From Candidatus Kapaibacterium sp. (GTDB taxonomy: Bacteria > Bacteroidota > Ignavibacteria > Kapaibacteriales > HRBIN21), in contig CALKEU010000001.1 of assembly GCA_938084565.1 (NCBI GenBank), forward strand, positions 1-64,000: DNA of 64,000 nucleotides. The letters are read 5' to 3'. A program made the position numbers and the translations under genes. A model generated the notes under the pieces. The model saw only the letters and a program-made list of their open reading frames with translations. It was not told the origin of the DNA and made no database searches. Positions 1 through 9,329 of the stretch are shown piece after piece (position 1 is the first letter of the stretch; each line of letters starts with the position of its first letter).

Positions 1-314
1 GTGGCGTAGGCAAAGGCAAGGCCGAGCTCGCGAGCATAGCCCTTTGCCTGTTCCAGGCCGGCTTCCGGCGCGCTCCCCTCGGGCTCCGCCTCTACCACAG
101 CGATGGGAAAGCCATCGGTATAGCGCAGAAGGTAGTCCACGCGCTTGGGCTTAGCCCGTCGCACCTCGTTGCCGATAAGGATGAGTTTGCCAGGCGCAAA
201 CTGGTAGTTGGGGGTGTAGTAGAACTCCCGGGTCACCTCCCGGTCGGTCCAGCCTGCGGCTTTCAGCTTTGGGTCTACCAACTGGGCCCGGGTATCGGCC
301 TCGTTACGTAGCAT
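1..314 (-). CDS. hsdR: Type I restriction endonuclease HsdR, N-terminal fragment (cut by window edge)
   Basis: This partial gene is absent from the ORF track. It reads leftwards from ATG at 314 and stays open to base 1 (104 codons). The start NEADTRAQLVDPKLKAAGW and the block RVDYLLRYTDGFPIAVVEAE are typical of the N-terminal nuclease domain of EcoEI-type HsdR, the motor and cleavage subunit of type I restriction systems. The nuclease core of the family is D...ExK; here the tripeptide is EAE (residues E-A-E of VVEAE), so the usual lysine is replaced by glutamate. A GGAG sits just before the ATG. The gene begins 35 bp beyond the stop of the GWxTD gene on the same strand. The helicase part and any hsdM/hsdS partners lie outside the window. 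Confidence 0.8.
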   Translation of the reverse strand, partial: MLRNEADTRAQLVDPKLKAAGWTDREVTREFYYTPNYQFAPGKLILIGNEVRRAKPKRVDYLLRYTDGFPIAVVEAEPEGSAPEAGLEQAKGYARELGLAFAYA

Positions 315-348
315 GCTCCAGGCTCCCGTTGACTCACTTCCGGCACGC

Positions 349-1725
349 TCACTGCCCTGAGGGGCCTACGTAGAGGTAGCGGCTCTGCCAATCGGGGGCA
401 TAGGGTTCGCCGGGATGCGTGGAATGCACGAGCACGTAGTCGTTGAAGCCGGTCATATCGACGAAGTAGAAGTATGTGCCGCCACGCACGTCGGCGTAGA
501 ACCAGACCTCGTAGGCACGCTGGGAAGGCGTAGCATTGATCACCTCACGCTGTGTCGGATAGCCATATCGGAGCAGTACACGCCCTCGATCGGAGCGCCA
601 TCCTGTGCGCCAGCGAGGGGAGGCAAAGTAGGTGTTGGCGTACTGGAGGCGTTGGCGGAAGTTTTCGAGAGCTTCGTTGCGAGGGGTTGAGGGATCGGGA
701 TCACGCTGGAGCCAGAAGCGGAAGAGGAAGCGCTGGCGGGCGCGCAGGTCGGTCAGGGAGCGGACGAGCTCCATTTCCTGTGGCGTTGCAATGAGGGTGA
801 GGCGCTCTATCTCTTCGGCAAGCTGGTCGGCCGTATAGGTTGCAAATTCGCTCTGCTCAAAGAGGCTATCCTCCGGGGCACCGGTGAAGGCTTGGGGAGG
901 CATTTCCGGGTTGAGGACATAGAAACGTTTTTCCGCGGTGGTACTGTCTGGGCCCCCGTAGGCGGTAATGCGAATGACGTAGACTCCGCTTGGCACAACA
1001 TTGAGGGGCAGCTCGAGCACATCGGCGAGGGCATCCGACCGTGCCTGATAGGGGCGCTCCATCTCCCAGAGTGGGCGGCGGACGGCGTCGAGGAGCTCGT
1101 AGCGGAGCCGACCACCGGCAGGGGCACGCCGACGGGCGTTGTAGAGCTCAACGTAGCAGCGCAAGACGGGATCGCTGCCCCGATACTCCACCGTTGGATT
1201 CGGCGTGATGCGGTATACGCCTTTCTGGAAGACCGAGGGGGCGAGCTGTTCCGAGACACGTTCGATAGCCGTAGCCAGCTGGATGTCGCTCAGTTGCAGT
1301 CGATCCTCGGCAAAGGGGCGGATGGAGAGCAGAAAGCGCGCCTCGGCCCGGCGTGTGCTCTCGTGTACGTCCTGGACGGCCACACGCACGCTGTACTCAC
1401 CGGGTGGGAGCAGGAAATTCTGCTGCCCAATGAGCTCCTGCGGGGGTTCGGCTGCGAGACTGCGCCGCTCAACCGGCACAACCCACTGGTGGAGCACTAC
1501 GGGGCGGCTGCCGCTATCGATTTGAATCCCAAAGTAGAGCTCGCCCACGTATCCTCCATTGGCCGCCACATAGCGCACGATGGTGTCGGGAAAGGCATAG
1601 TAGAGCTCCCACCGGGGTTGCTCTCTCTCGTGCCAGAACTGCGCCCCATCGAAGGAGACCCGGAGCTGAGCCCACAGACAGGGTGCCGCAAGCATGAACG
1701 CCCACATTCGCCAGGCCATGTGCAA
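349..1725 (-). CDS. GWxTD domain-containing secreted protein
   Basis: The 458-residue protein opens with a signal peptide (about 1-19, MHMAWRMWAFMLAAPCLWAQ, cleavage probably after WA). The middle is beta-rich with two Ig-like stretches. The C-terminal third (about 310-450) is the GWxTD domain: FRFWLQRDPDPSTPRNEA, then GWRSDRGRVLLRYGYP at about 375-390, then the YEVWFY strand. The signature threonine is serine here (GWRSD). GWxTD proteins are widespread in Acidobacteria and FCB phyla; their function is not established, but they are exported and frequently sit beside envelope genes, as here. A second ATG two codons in (1719) is an equal start candidate. The upstream barrel gene ends 55 bp away, so the two may be cotranscribed. 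Confidence 0.82.
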   Translation of the reverse strand: MHMAWRMWAFMLAAPCLWAQLRVSFDGAQFWHEREQPRWELYYAFPDTIVRYVAANGGYVGELYFGIQIDSGSRPVVLHQWVVPVERRSLAAEPPQELIGQQNFLLPPGEYSVRVAVQDVHESTRRAEARFLLSIRPFAEDRLQLSDIQLATAIERVSEQLAPSVFQKGVYRITPNPTVEYRGSDPVLRCYVELYNARRRAPAGGRLRYELLDAVRRPLWEMERPYQARSDALADVLELPLNVVPSGVYVIRITAYGGPDSTTAEKRFYVLNPEMPPQAFTGAPEDSLFEQSEFATYTADQLAEEIERLTLIATPQEMELVRSLTDLRARQRFLFRFWLQRDPDPSTPRNEALENFRQRLQYANTYFASPRWRTGWRSDRGRVLLRYGYPTQREVINATPSQRAYEVWFYADVRGGTYFYFVDMTGFNDYVLVHSTHPGEPYAPDWQSRYLYVGPSGQ

Positions 1726-1780
1726 ACCGCGCGCGGGACAAGGAAACTACTCGAATTTACAGCACCCTGGGCCTTCCGGC

Positions 1781-3475
1781 TCAGAGATTCAGCCCGTAGC
1801 CGAGCAGCAGACGCACCTCGGTGAAGGGAGAGCGTCCAGAACGTTCGACACGATTCAGGAAGGCATTCCAATTCAGCGTGCCCCACTCTCGGAGGGAGTA
1901 GGTCACTCCGAGCCGAACTCCCCACTGTAGGTCGCGAGCCACCGTGTGCATTGTCGAAAGGCTCAGCCCCGCAGAGCCGGTCAGCCGCCCTGGTATGAAG
2001 CCGTACGAGAGGGTCTCCCCGAGCATCCACAGGCGGGACTCCACGTGCGGCGAGCGCGTCACGGTGTAGGAAAGCAGCGTCATGAACCCCAGCGTAGAGG
2101 GTAGTTGGAGTGCATGCGACAGCACAGCAGCATGGCTCTGCTGGCGTGTGTTGGGATTGGTCAGGGGGTTCCGATCGCTGGTCTCGGAGAAGGAGTAATT
2201 CAGCGTGAGCACGTTCGTACCGCCCAGGGCGGAGAAGGTCCAGCGAGGGGCAAGGGAGGCGCTGTGGTAGATGTTGTCCACACGGAGCGTGTCATTGCTG
2301 TGCTGCATGCGCATGCCGTAGTTGGCGTAGTTCACATTCAGCCCGAAGGTTTGGGAGGCTTGCCATCCGAGCCCCACCGAGCCGATGAAGCGCCATGTTG
2401 TGCCTAGCCGTGTGCTGCGCAGGTTATTGCGCTGGAGACCTACGGAGCCATGGAGTGTCACTGTGTTGTTGGCAAAGCTCAGCCGAGGAGCAGCCGTCAG
2501 CTCGGCGATGTCGTTCTGCAGCTGCGGATATCCAAGCGTGCGGAAGCCCGGGCCAAACCAACGCCCTCCCAACGTCAGTGAAAACGCCTGCGAAGGCGTC
2601 AGAGTGGCCGACAGCATCGCTGCCGCATCAACGTTGGTGGAGTATCGCGTACGGAAGAGCCAGTCGGGAATGCCGAAGTCTTTTGTCGGCGAACGAATGC
2701 TGCTCGAGTAGGCGCTGAGCGCCGTCTCTCCCTGGAGCACGAGGATCCCGGCCAGAGGCGCGCGAAACGATAGTGCTACCACAGCGTTGTCCTCCGCCGG
2801 TGTCACAATGGTGTCAGCCTGCAGGATGCTGAGTGTATCGATGCGGAGTGTATCGCGGATAATCCGTGTGAGCCGGATGCTGGCCGTATCATCGATAGAG
2901 CGCACATAGTGCAATTGCACCTGAGTACCGCCCTCCGTCTCAATGCCGATCGTTCCCCCCCACGCCCATCGGCGGTAGACACCGAAGAAGCCCGAGAGCG
3001 TATCGAGCGGGCGCGGATGCTGCGTAACGCCGTAGAAGCTCTTGAGCCGCAGTATCCCTGGGGAGAGCTCCAGGCCACCCCCGAGCACTCGCACATCTCC
3101 AAAACTCAGCTCCGACAAACGGAGCGAGAAGTACCCCCCGTGCAGACGGAGCCACGAGGTCAGCTGTGGGCTCATCCCGAACTGGTTGAAGGGCTGTTGA
3201 AAGGGCAGCGGGGCACCCACCTGCATCCCCGTGTTGGCAGCAAGGGAGAGATCAAAGGGCACCTCGACCTGCCCGAAGAGGCGAACGATAGGGCGAAAGA
3301 ATAGGCGCATTCCATACCGCGGCAGAAAGCGCTGCAGCGGGGACTCCCCGGAGCTCGTATAGGCTTCAGCCGTCACGTTCAGGGTTCCTTGCAGCTGCAC
3401 CGGGGCGGAGCTGTGCTCCTGTGCCATTACTGTGCAGATGAGCAGAGCCCCACATAAACCGACTGTTTTTCCCAT
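1781..3475 (-). CDS. Outer-membrane beta-barrel protein, unknown function
   Basis: This is a 564-residue protein with a cleavable signal peptide (MGKTVGLCGALLICTVMAQ). The rest consists of alternating hydrophobic/polar strands rich in G, T, S and aromatic residues, for example LTLGGRWFGPGFRT and SAGLSLSTMHTVA, and it ends in the strand VRLLLGYGLNL, as expected of an outer-membrane barrel. No plug domain or TonB box is visible. It resembles the large uncharacterised barrel proteins of Bacteroidota/Chlorobiota; I cannot name the family. It is divergent from htrA across 133 bp. The minus strand there carries GATTTTTG at 3527-3520, one mismatch from the TAnnTTTG element seen elsewhere in the window. 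Confidence 0.7.
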   Translation of the reverse strand: MGKTVGLCGALLICTVMAQEHSSAPVQLQGTLNVTAEAYTSSGESPLQRFLPRYGMRLFFRPIVRLFGQVEVPFDLSLAANTGMQVGAPLPFQQPFNQFGMSPQLTSWLRLHGGYFSLRLSELSFGDVRVLGGGLELSPGILRLKSFYGVTQHPRPLDTLSGFFGVYRRWAWGGTIGIETEGGTQVQLHYVRSIDDTASIRLTRIIRDTLRIDTLSILQADTIVTPAEDNAVVALSFRAPLAGILVLQGETALSAYSSSIRSPTKDFGIPDWLFRTRYSTNVDAAAMLSATLTPSQAFSLTLGGRWFGPGFRTLGYPQLQNDIAELTAAPRLSFANNTVTLHGSVGLQRNNLRSTRLGTTWRFIGSVGLGWQASQTFGLNVNYANYGMRMQHSNDTLRVDNIYHSASLAPRWTFSALGGTNVLTLNYSFSETSDRNPLTNPNTRQQSHAAVLSHALQLPSTLGFMTLLSYTVTRSPHVESRLWMLGETLSYGFIPGRLTGSAGLSLSTMHTVARDLQWGVRLGVTYSLREWGTLNWNAFLNRVERSGRSPFTEVRLLLGYGLNL

Positions 3476-3608
3476 CGCCTGTCCTCACCGTGACCGACTC
3501 CCGGACAGCCAGAACTGTGCAAAAATCCAACTTGTTCCCTAAGTCCCGTGCCAGGAAGGCGAGCCACCGTTCGTCAATAGCCCAGAGGTTGGACAATCCT
3601 GCAGCAGC

Positions 3609-4799
3609 ATGCGGTGCTCTCGGTACCGTTGGACGCTCATCGGCGGCCTCCTCATTTTCGGTCTGAACTGTTCTGGCAGCGGCGGGCAGAAGCTCTACGA
3701 GGACAGCAGCGGGCTGCCGGCCGACACGCTCCGCAGCTTGCTCAGCGCCACGCTGTCGGGCACACGAGCCAACGCCATCACCCGTGTGGTCTCCCTCTGT
3801 AGCCCTGCTGTGGTAGGCATCACGGTAACGGATGAGCGCGAGGTGGTCTACCGCGATCCGTTCAGCTCCTGGTTCTTCGATGACCCAATCTTCCGCTTCT
3901 TCTTCGGCGAACCGCGAGAGTACCGCCGGCGGTACACCATTCGCAACCTGGGCTCCGGCTTCCTCATTTCGCCGGAAGGGTATGTGGTCACCAACCAACA
4001 CGTCATCGGGGACAATCCGACGCGGATTACCGTCACTCTCGTTGGGGGCGAGCACTATGAAGCTGAGCTCGTCGGGGCCGATCCGGTCAGCGACATTGCT
4101 CTCTTGAAGCTGCGCGCCAGCAAGGCTCGCCGCTTTCCGTACCTACGGCTTGGGAACTCCGACTCTGTGCTGGTGGGCGAATGGGTTATCGCCTTCGGCA
4201 ACCCATTCGGCTTGTTCGATCTGAATGCCAAGCCGACCGTCACGGTCGGTGTAGTCAGCAATACAGGGGTCAATTTCCGGCAGCAGGGGCGCATCTATCG
4301 GGGCATGATCCAGACCGATGCAGCCATCTCCTCGGGCAACTCTGGCGGACCACTGGTCAACACACTCGGCGAGGTGATCGGAGTCAATGCTGCCATCATT
4401 TCCACGGCGCAGAGCTGGCAGGGCGCTGGCAGTATCGGCATCGGCTTTGCCATCCCCATCAACCGAGTCAAGAGCATCATTGAGCGCCTGCAGAGCGAGG
4501 GGACCATCGAGCGGGCCATCGATATTGGCATACGGCTCGGGGATCTGGAGCAGTACGAACCTGGCCAAAGGCAGTACGGAGCAATCGTTGTCAGTGTCCG
4601 TCGTGGCTCACCGGCTGACCGGGCGGGACTAGAGCCGGGCGATATTATCACAGCAATCGATGGCATACGCATCCGTGATCGCAACGACGCCGAGCTGCTC
4701 CTCTCCGACAGCATGGTCGGGCAGCGCCTGCGTCTTACGATTCGGCGGAACGGCACCGAGCGCACTGTCGAGCTCACCGTTGGCAAACGTAGTCCATGA
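3609..4799 (+). CDS. HtrA/DegP-type periplasmic serine protease with one PDZ domain
   Basis: The 396-residue protein begins with an export signal, ending IFGLNCSG, that could be a relaxed lipobox with C21. The trypsin-like domain (about 55-285) has a complete triad: H131 in TNQHVIGD, D162 in SDIALLKL and S245 in [11 protein letters not shown] single PDZ domain follows (about 300-392; [20 protein letters not shown]). One PDZ makes it DegS-like in architecture rather than DegP-like. The expected role is envelope protein quality control or regulated cleavage in the periplasm. The stop overlaps the lptB start by 4 nt (ATGA), so the two are translationally coupled, linking protease and LPS export. 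No clear TAnnTTTG element is seen upstream. Confidence 0.9.
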   Translation: MRCSRYRWTLIGGLLIFGLNCSGSGGQKLYEDSSGLPADTLRSLLSATLSGTRANAITRVVSLCSPAVVGITVTDEREVVYRDPFSSWFFDDPIFRFFFGEPREYRRRYTIRNLGSGFLISPEGYVVTNQHVIGDNPTRITVTLVGGEHYEAELVGADPVSDIALLKLRASKARRFPYLRLGNSDSVLVGEWVIAFGNPFGLFDLNAKPTVTVGVVSNTGVNFRQQGRIYRGMIQTDAAISSGNSGGPLVNTLGEVIGVNAAIISTAQSWQGAGSIGIGFAIPINRVKSIIERLQSEGTIERAIDIGIRLGDLEQYEPGQRQYGAIVVSVRRGSPADRAGLEPGDIITAIDGIRIRDRNDAELLLSDSMVGQRLRLTIRRNGTERTVELTVGKRSP

Positions 4800-5536
4800 G
4801 GCTCTGCCTCCGCTGCGAAGGGCTCTGGAAGTTCTACCGGCGCCGTCCGGTGGTGCGGGATGTCTCGCTGGAGGTCTTCCAGGGCGAGGTCGTTGGTCTG
4901 CTGGGACCCAATGGGGCAGGCAAGACAACCACCTTCTACATGCTCGTCGGGATGGTTGCTCCCAGCGCTGGGCGCATCTTCCTTGGAGAGCGGGAACTTA
5001 CGCGCATGCCCATGTACCGCCGCGCCCGGCTCGGGATCAGCTACCTGCCGCAGGAGGCTTCGGTCTTCCGCGGGCTGACTGTGGAGGAGAACATCCAGGC
5101 TATTCTGCAAGCCCGTGGCCTCTCTCGCCAGGAGCAACGGGAGCGCCTTGAGCAGTTGCTCGAAGAGTTCAACATCGCACACATTCGACATCGCAAGGGC
5201 TACATGCTCTCCGGTGGTGAACGCCGCCGTTGTGAAATTGCCCGCGCTCTGGCCACCGATCCGCGCTTTATCCTGCTCGACGAGCCCTTTGCCGGTATCG
5301 ATCCGCTGGCCGTAGAAGACCTCATGCAGCTGGTGTACCGTCTGAAGGCTTGCCACATTGGCGTGCTCATCACCGACCACAATGTGCACGAAACCCTCTC
5401 TTTGACCGACCGGGCCTACATCCTCATCGACGGCAGCATCTTCTATGCAGGGACTGCCGAGGAGATTGCCGCCCATCCCGACGTGCGGCGCCTCTATTTG
5501 GGCGAACGCTTCCAGCTTGAGCGCTACCGCTCATAG
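4796..5536 (+). CDS. lptB: LPS export ABC transporter ATP-binding protein LptB
   Basis: This 246-residue ABC ATPase has Walker [10 protein letters not shown] (37-45), Q-loop near YLPQEASVF, signature LSGGERRR (138-145), Walker [14 protein letters not shown] (catalytic E163) and H-loop H195 (LITDHNV). [11 protein letters not shown] and [11 protein letters not shown] are hallmarks of LptB (YhbG), which powers extraction of lipopolysaccharide from the inner membrane together with LptFG. No lptC/A or lptFG is adjacent; it is instead coupled by ATGA to the HtrA-like protease. It is convergent with purH, with only 3 bp between the two stops. Confidence 0.93.
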   Translation: MRLCLRCEGLWKFYRRRPVVRDVSLEVFQGEVVGLLGPNGAGKTTTFYMLVGMVAPSAGRIFLGERELTRMPMYRRARLGISYLPQEASVFRGLTVEENIQAILQARGLSRQEQRERLEQLLEEFNIAHIRHRKGYMLSGGERRRCEIARALATDPRFILLDEPFAGIDPLAVEDLMQLVYRLKACHIGVLITDHNVHETLSLTDRAYILIDGSIFYAGTAEEIAAHPDVRRLYLGERFQLERYRS

Positions 5537-5539
5537 AGC

Positions 5540-7057
5540 TCAGTGCCGGAAGTGGCGCAGGTGGGTGAAGACCATTGCCACGCCGCAGGCGTCGGCAGCG
5601 GCGATGACCTCACGGTCTCGGATCGAGCCTCCGGGCTGAATGACCGCTGTCGCCCCTGCAGCGATTGCCTCCTGGAGTGCATCCGGGAAGGGGAAGAAGG
5701 CATCGGAAGCCACGGCCGTGCCCGCCAATACTTGTCCACTCTCTGCTGCCTTTCGCACCGCCACCCGCACCGCATCCAGCCGCGAGGGCTGCCCACCTCC
5801 GATGGCCACCGTGCGATCAGCCCTGGCAAAGACAATGGCGTTGGACTTAACGTGCTTGACCACACGCCAGGCAAACTGTAACGCCGCTACCTCCTCCGGG
5901 GTGGGCTCCCGCTGCGAGACAACCTCCCACTGCTGCGGGAGCACGGCCGTGTTCGGCGTCTGCACCAACATGCCCCCCAGCACACTGCGGGCGTCCTCGA
6001 CCCACCACCGCCGGATCGCGGCCGCATCGTAGGTGAGCAGGCGGAGCTGCTTTTTGCGCTGCAGACGCTCGAGCGCCTCCTCCGTGAAGGAGGGTGCCAG
6101 GACGAGCTCGAGGAAGAGAGCCGCAAGAAACTCAGCCAATTCAGCCGTCACAGGCCGATTTACCACCACCACACCCCCGAAGGGCGAGACAGGATCTGTG
6201 GCGAGCGCCTTCTGCCAGGCCTCCACCAGCGAGGAGCCACTGCCAACCCCGCAGGGAGTGGTATGCTTGAGAATGGCCACCGTCGGCGCATCGAAATCCA
6301 CAATGAGCCGAACGGCCGCGTCGGCATCCAGCACGTTGTTGTAGGAGAGCTCCTTGCCGTGGAGCTGCCGGAAGCACTGGCTGAACCCCTCCCCGAAGAG
6401 CCATCCTCGCTGATGAGGATTCTCGCCGTAGCGAAGCTCGTAGAGGAGAGGGGCTTGATACAGCCAAAACGGCGGCCGATCCCCAGCCAGAGTCCGAGCA
6501 ATCAAGGCATCGTAGGCAGCCGTTCGGGCAAATGCTTCCGCTGCACAGCGCCGACGAAACTCCTCAGGAATCTCTCCCCGCTGGCGCAGAAGGTTGAGGA
6601 AGAGCTCGTATTGCGCCGGATCTACCAGCACCGTCACCCAGGGGAAATTCTTGGCTGCTGCCCGCACCAGCGCTGGTCCCCCAATATCGATAAACTCCAG
6701 AAGCTGCGCCAACGCCGTCGACGAGCGCACCCCCTCGTCGAAGGGGTAGAAGGTCACCGCCACCACATCGATAGGCTCAACACCGAGTTGCTCCAGCTGC
6801 TGCCGATCCTCGGGCACATCCCGCCGCGCCAGGATAGCCGCATGCAGGAAGGGGTGGAGCGTCTTGACCCGCCCGCCCAGCAGCGGAGGAAAGCCCGTCA
6901 TTTCGGACACAGCTTGTACCGACAGGCCAGCTTCCCGCAAGACCTGAGCTGTTCCATCGGAGGCAATCACCTCCAGCCCGCACTCCTGGAGCTGGCGTGC
7001 AAACTCGACGGCGCTGCTCTTATCCCAGAGGCTCAGAAAGGCTCTCCGAGGGCGCAT
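5540..7057 (-). CDS. purH: Bifunctional AICAR formyltransferase/IMP cyclohydrolase
   Basis: The 505-residue enzyme catalyses the last two steps of IMP synthesis. The N-terminal IMP cyclohydrolase domain shows SDGTAQVLREAGL and GGRVKTLHPFLHAAIL; the C-terminal AICAR transformylase domain shows KHTTPCGVG (with the Lys-His pair), SNAIVFARADRTVAIGGGQPSR and ASDAFFPFPDA. Two small departures from the usual motifs are visible: the N-terminal SLWDKSSAVEF (commonly SVSDKTGIVEF) and GGGQPSR (commonly GAGQMSR). The start lies 38 nt inside the 3' end of the MFS gene, in another frame, so purH is probably the last gene of that minus-strand run and translated by coupling. Confidence 0.95.
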   Translation of the reverse strand: MRPRRAFLSLWDKSSAVEFARQLQECGLEVIASDGTAQVLREAGLSVQAVSEMTGFPPLLGGRVKTLHPFLHAAILARRDVPEDRQQLEQLGVEPIDVVAVTFYPFDEGVRSSTALAQLLEFIDIGGPALVRAAAKNFPWVTVLVDPAQYELFLNLLRQRGEIPEEFRRRCAAEAFARTAAYDALIARTLAGDRPPFWLYQAPLLYELRYGENPHQRGWLFGEGFSQCFRQLHGKELSYNNVLDADAAVRLIVDFDAPTVAILKHTTPCGVGSGSSLVEAWQKALATDPVSPFGGVVVVNRPVTAELAEFLAALFLELVLAPSFTEEALERLQRKKQLRLLTYDAAAIRRWWVEDARSVLGGMLVQTPNTAVLPQQWEVVSQREPTPEEVAALQFAWRVVKHVKSNAIVFARADRTVAIGGGQPSRLDAVRVAVRKAAESGQVLAGTAVASDAFFPFPDALQEAIAAGATAVIQPGGSIRDREVIAAADACGVAMVFTHLRHFRH

Positions 7058-8231
7058 ACGTCAGATGCCTCGTCTGGTGCACATACCGTACAGCTGCTAC
7101 CCCCATGGCAGCCAGAGCGAGCGCAGCCGATCCGAAGGGCACAAAGAGCCCAAAGGCCATACTCCCATTCCCCCAGATTGGACCGACAATGCGCGCAAGG
7201 CTTTCAAGCGAGCTCGTCACCCCGTAGAGGCTGCCCTGCAGAGCCGGCGGTACCGCCCGGCTCATCATACTCAGCAGCGTTGGCACAGCAATGCCCGAGC
7301 CGATAGCGGCCGGCACCAAGCAGAGAATAAACAGAGGCACAGACGGCACCACTGCCGCACCTCCCAACCCAACAGCAGCGACGAAGACCCCACTCCAGAA
7401 AGCCCGGCCATCGCCCAGCCAACGCGTCAGCAGACCGACCAGGCCGAGCTGCGTCAACACCCCAACCATCCCGACAAAGGCCAGGACATAGCCCACCTGC
7501 TGCTCCCCGATCCCAAAGCGTCGGTACATCAGCAGCACAAATCCTGTCTGGTACACCGCCTGGCAGCTCCAGAAGAGAAGATCGAACACCAACAGCGGCC
7601 GCACTGCTCTGTAGCTCCACACCTGCCGCAGGCTTTCCCATGCCGACAGCCGCATCGAACGCCGACGCGGGGGTTCGGGCAAGCCCACCGCCGCCCAGGC
7701 CGCTGCCAGCAGATTCAATCCCGCTGCCCCCCACGCCGGCACCGACAACCCCCAGCGGGCCAGAAAGGAGCCGAGAATTGGCCCCGCAATAAACCCCAAA
7801 CCAAACGCAGCCCCAATGAGTCCAAACCCCCGCGCCCGCTCCCGATCCTCCAGTATATCGGCCACATAAGCCCGCACCGTAGGAATCATCCCCCCACAGG
7901 CCCCATCGAGCAGACGCGCCACAAACACCCACCCCAGCGATGGAGCAAGCGCCATGATCACATACCCTACCGCCCCCCCGATCAGCCCCAAAAGCAGAAA
8001 GGGCTTCCTCCCCCAGCGGTCCGACAGACTCCCCCACAGCGGAGAAAATACAAGCTGCGCCGCCGAAAAGCTGGCAAAGAGAAGCCCAATTTCCAGCTCC
8101 GAGGCCCCCATCCGCTGCCCATAGAAGGGCAACAGCGGGATGATGATGCCAAACCCAATCAGACTGACCAAGACGGCGCTCAATAGAATCGCCAGCGCCT
8201 GCGTGCGCGCAAAGGGCCTCTCTCGCTCCAT
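7020..8231 (-). CDS. MFS transporter, DHA1/TetA-like drug efflux type
   Basis: The preferred 403-residue product (MERERPFARTQALAIL) has about 12 hydrophobic segments and a clear MFS motif A, GSLSDRWGRKPFLLLG, in the loop between helices 2 and 3. Helix 5 carries GLIGAAFGLGFIAGPILG, the motif C type seen in drug:H+ antiporters such as TetA. The substrate cannot be told from sequence. The ORF track starts at GTG 8279, but a perfect TAnnTTTG element lies at 8263-8256, inside that extension and 24 nt before ATG 8231, so I take 8231. Its 3' end overlaps the purH start by 38 nt. Confidence 0.85.
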   Translation of the reverse strand: MERERPFARTQALAILLSAVLVSLIGFGIIIPLLPFYGQRMGASELEIGLLFASFSAAQLVFSPLWGSLSDRWGRKPFLLLGLIGGAVGYVIMALAPSLGWVFVARLLDGACGGMIPTVRAYVADILEDRERARGFGLIGAAFGLGFIAGPILGSFLARWGLSVPAWGAAGLNLLAAAWAAVGLPEPPRRRSMRLSAWESLRQVWSYRAVRPLLVFDLLFWSCQAVYQTGFVLLMYRRFGIGEQQVGYVLAFVGMVGVLTQLGLVGLLTRWLGDGRAFWSGVFVAAVGLGGAAVVPSVPLFILCLVPAAIGSGIAVPTLLSMMSRAVPPALQGSLYGVTSSLESLARIVGPIWGNGSMAFGLFVPFGSAALALAAMGVAAVRYVHQTRHLTYAPSESLSEPLG

Positions 8232-8255
8232 CAACCCATAACATTCATCGGCACG

Positions 8256-8263
8256 CAAACTTA
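8256..8263 (-). promoter_or_regulatory. Bacteroidota-type -7 promoter element for the MFS gene
   Basis: TAAGTTTG on the minus strand is an exact match to TAnnTTTG, the -7 element recognised by the primary sigma factor of Bacteroidota. It lies 24 nt before ATG 8231. No convincing TTTG -33 partner is visible. It argues for the shorter MFS start. Confidence 0.5.
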
Positions 8264-8288
8264 GGCAAAACCCCTCCACCCCCGCAGC

Positions 8289-9329
8289 TCAGCTCTGGAG
8301 CCAGAAACGGACGGTCGTCCCCACCCCAGGTTCACTCTCGAGCTCATACGGTGCCTGATGCGCCTCCAGAATGTGCTTGACGATAGCCAACCCTAAACCG
8401 CTCCCCTCAACGGCTGATTCCCCATCACGCACCCGGTAGAAGCGCTCGAAGACACGCTCCTGGTGCTCCCGAGGAATCCCAATACCGGTATCGGCAACCT
8501 CTACCAGCACCCGCTTCCCCTGTGGCCGTACCCGTACGCATACTTCCCCACCCGGACGATTGTACTTGAGCGCATTGTCCACTAAGTTGAGCAATACCTG
8601 CTCCACCCGCTCCCGATCAGCAATCACCTCCACTGGCCCGTCTGGAAGCTCTGTACGCAGCCGCAGCTGCCGCTGCGCTGCCTGGTCGGCATAGCTGGCC
8701 ACCACATCACGGACAAGCTCATCCAGAGGGAAAACCCGTAAACGCATGCGAAGAGCCCCACTTTCAATGCGCGAAAGCTCCAGCAGCTGCATCAAGAGCT
8801 TCTCCAACCGCTGGGCGTGCCGTAGAGCCTTCTGCAGGAACTGCTGCAGTGTCTCCCTCTCCTGCGGTGGCTGCTCGACCAATACTTCCAAATACCCCCG
8901 CAGGGCGAAGAGCGGATTACGGAGCTCGTGCGAGACATTGCTCAGAAAGTCGCTCCGGACGCGCTCGAGCCGCCGCACGCGGCCGAGCTCGCTCTCGACC
9001 CGCTCAGCCACTGCATTGAGCTGTTCCAGAAGCCCCTTGAGCTCCTCCGGGAAATCCTGCGGCACAACCCGGATAGAGAACGCCCCATGCTGGAGCCGCT
9101 CCAGAGGCTCGACAAGCTCCGATACCCACAACCGCACCTCCTCTTGGAACTGCTTCTGCCACTGCCACAGCACCATGCCCGAACCGAGCATCCCAGCCAG
9201 TAGAATCGCCACACCTACCTCCCCTACCCCACTGAAGCTGAGGGCTACTGCCACAGCCCCCAGCACTCCCCAACACATACCGAGATACCCTAACCGCCGA
9301 CGCCAGAACCTTCCGAAACCGAACCGCAT
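8289..9329 (-). CDS. Sensor histidine kinase (PhoR-like, short)
   Basis: This is a 346-residue kinase from ATG 9329 (MRFGFGRFW); the ORF-track extension to 9854 is out-of-frame shadow sequence of the BrkB gene. Two transmembrane segments (about 15-33 and 38-56) are separated by only a few residues, so there is no periplasmic sensor domain. A linker follows, then HisKA with H134 in NVSHELRNPL, and a HATPase_c domain with the N box LLNLVDNALKYN, G1 DTGIGI and G2 GSGLGLAIVKHI. It probably senses a membrane or cytoplasmic cue. Its start overlaps the BrkB gene by 40 nt. No response regulator is adjacent. Confidence 0.88.
   Translation of the reverse strand: MRFGFGRFWRRRLGYLGMCWGVLGAVAVALSFSGVGEVGVAILLAGMLGSGMVLWQWQKQFQEEVRLWVSELVEPLERLQHGAFSIRVVPQDFPEELKGLLEQLNAVAERVESELGRVRRLERVRSDFLSNVSHELRNPLFALRGYLEVLVEQPPQERETLQQFLQKALRHAQRLEKLLMQLLELSRIESGALRMRLRVFPLDELVRDVVASYADQAAQRQLRLRTELPDGPVEVIADRERVEQVLLNLVDNALKYNRPGGEVCVRVRPQGKRVLVEVADTGIGIPREHQERVFERFYRVRDGESAVEGSGLGLAIVKHILEAHQAPYELESEPGVGTTVRFWLQS

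Noticed and set aside
892-1824. 310-codon ORF on the plus strand
   Set aside because: Runs antisense across the GWxTD gene; composition is that of the complementary frame, with no recognisable domain or start context.
4295-5476. 393-codon ORF on the minus strand
   Set aside because: Shadow of htrA and lptB, which both have complete catalytic motifs on the plus strand.
7065-8186. 373-codon ORF on the plus strand
   Set aside because: Pro/Arg/His-rich antisense of the MFS gene; no domain.
7204-8244. 346-codon ORF on the minus strand, Gly/Cys/Trp-rich
   Set aside because: Frame shadow of the MFS transporter on the same strand.
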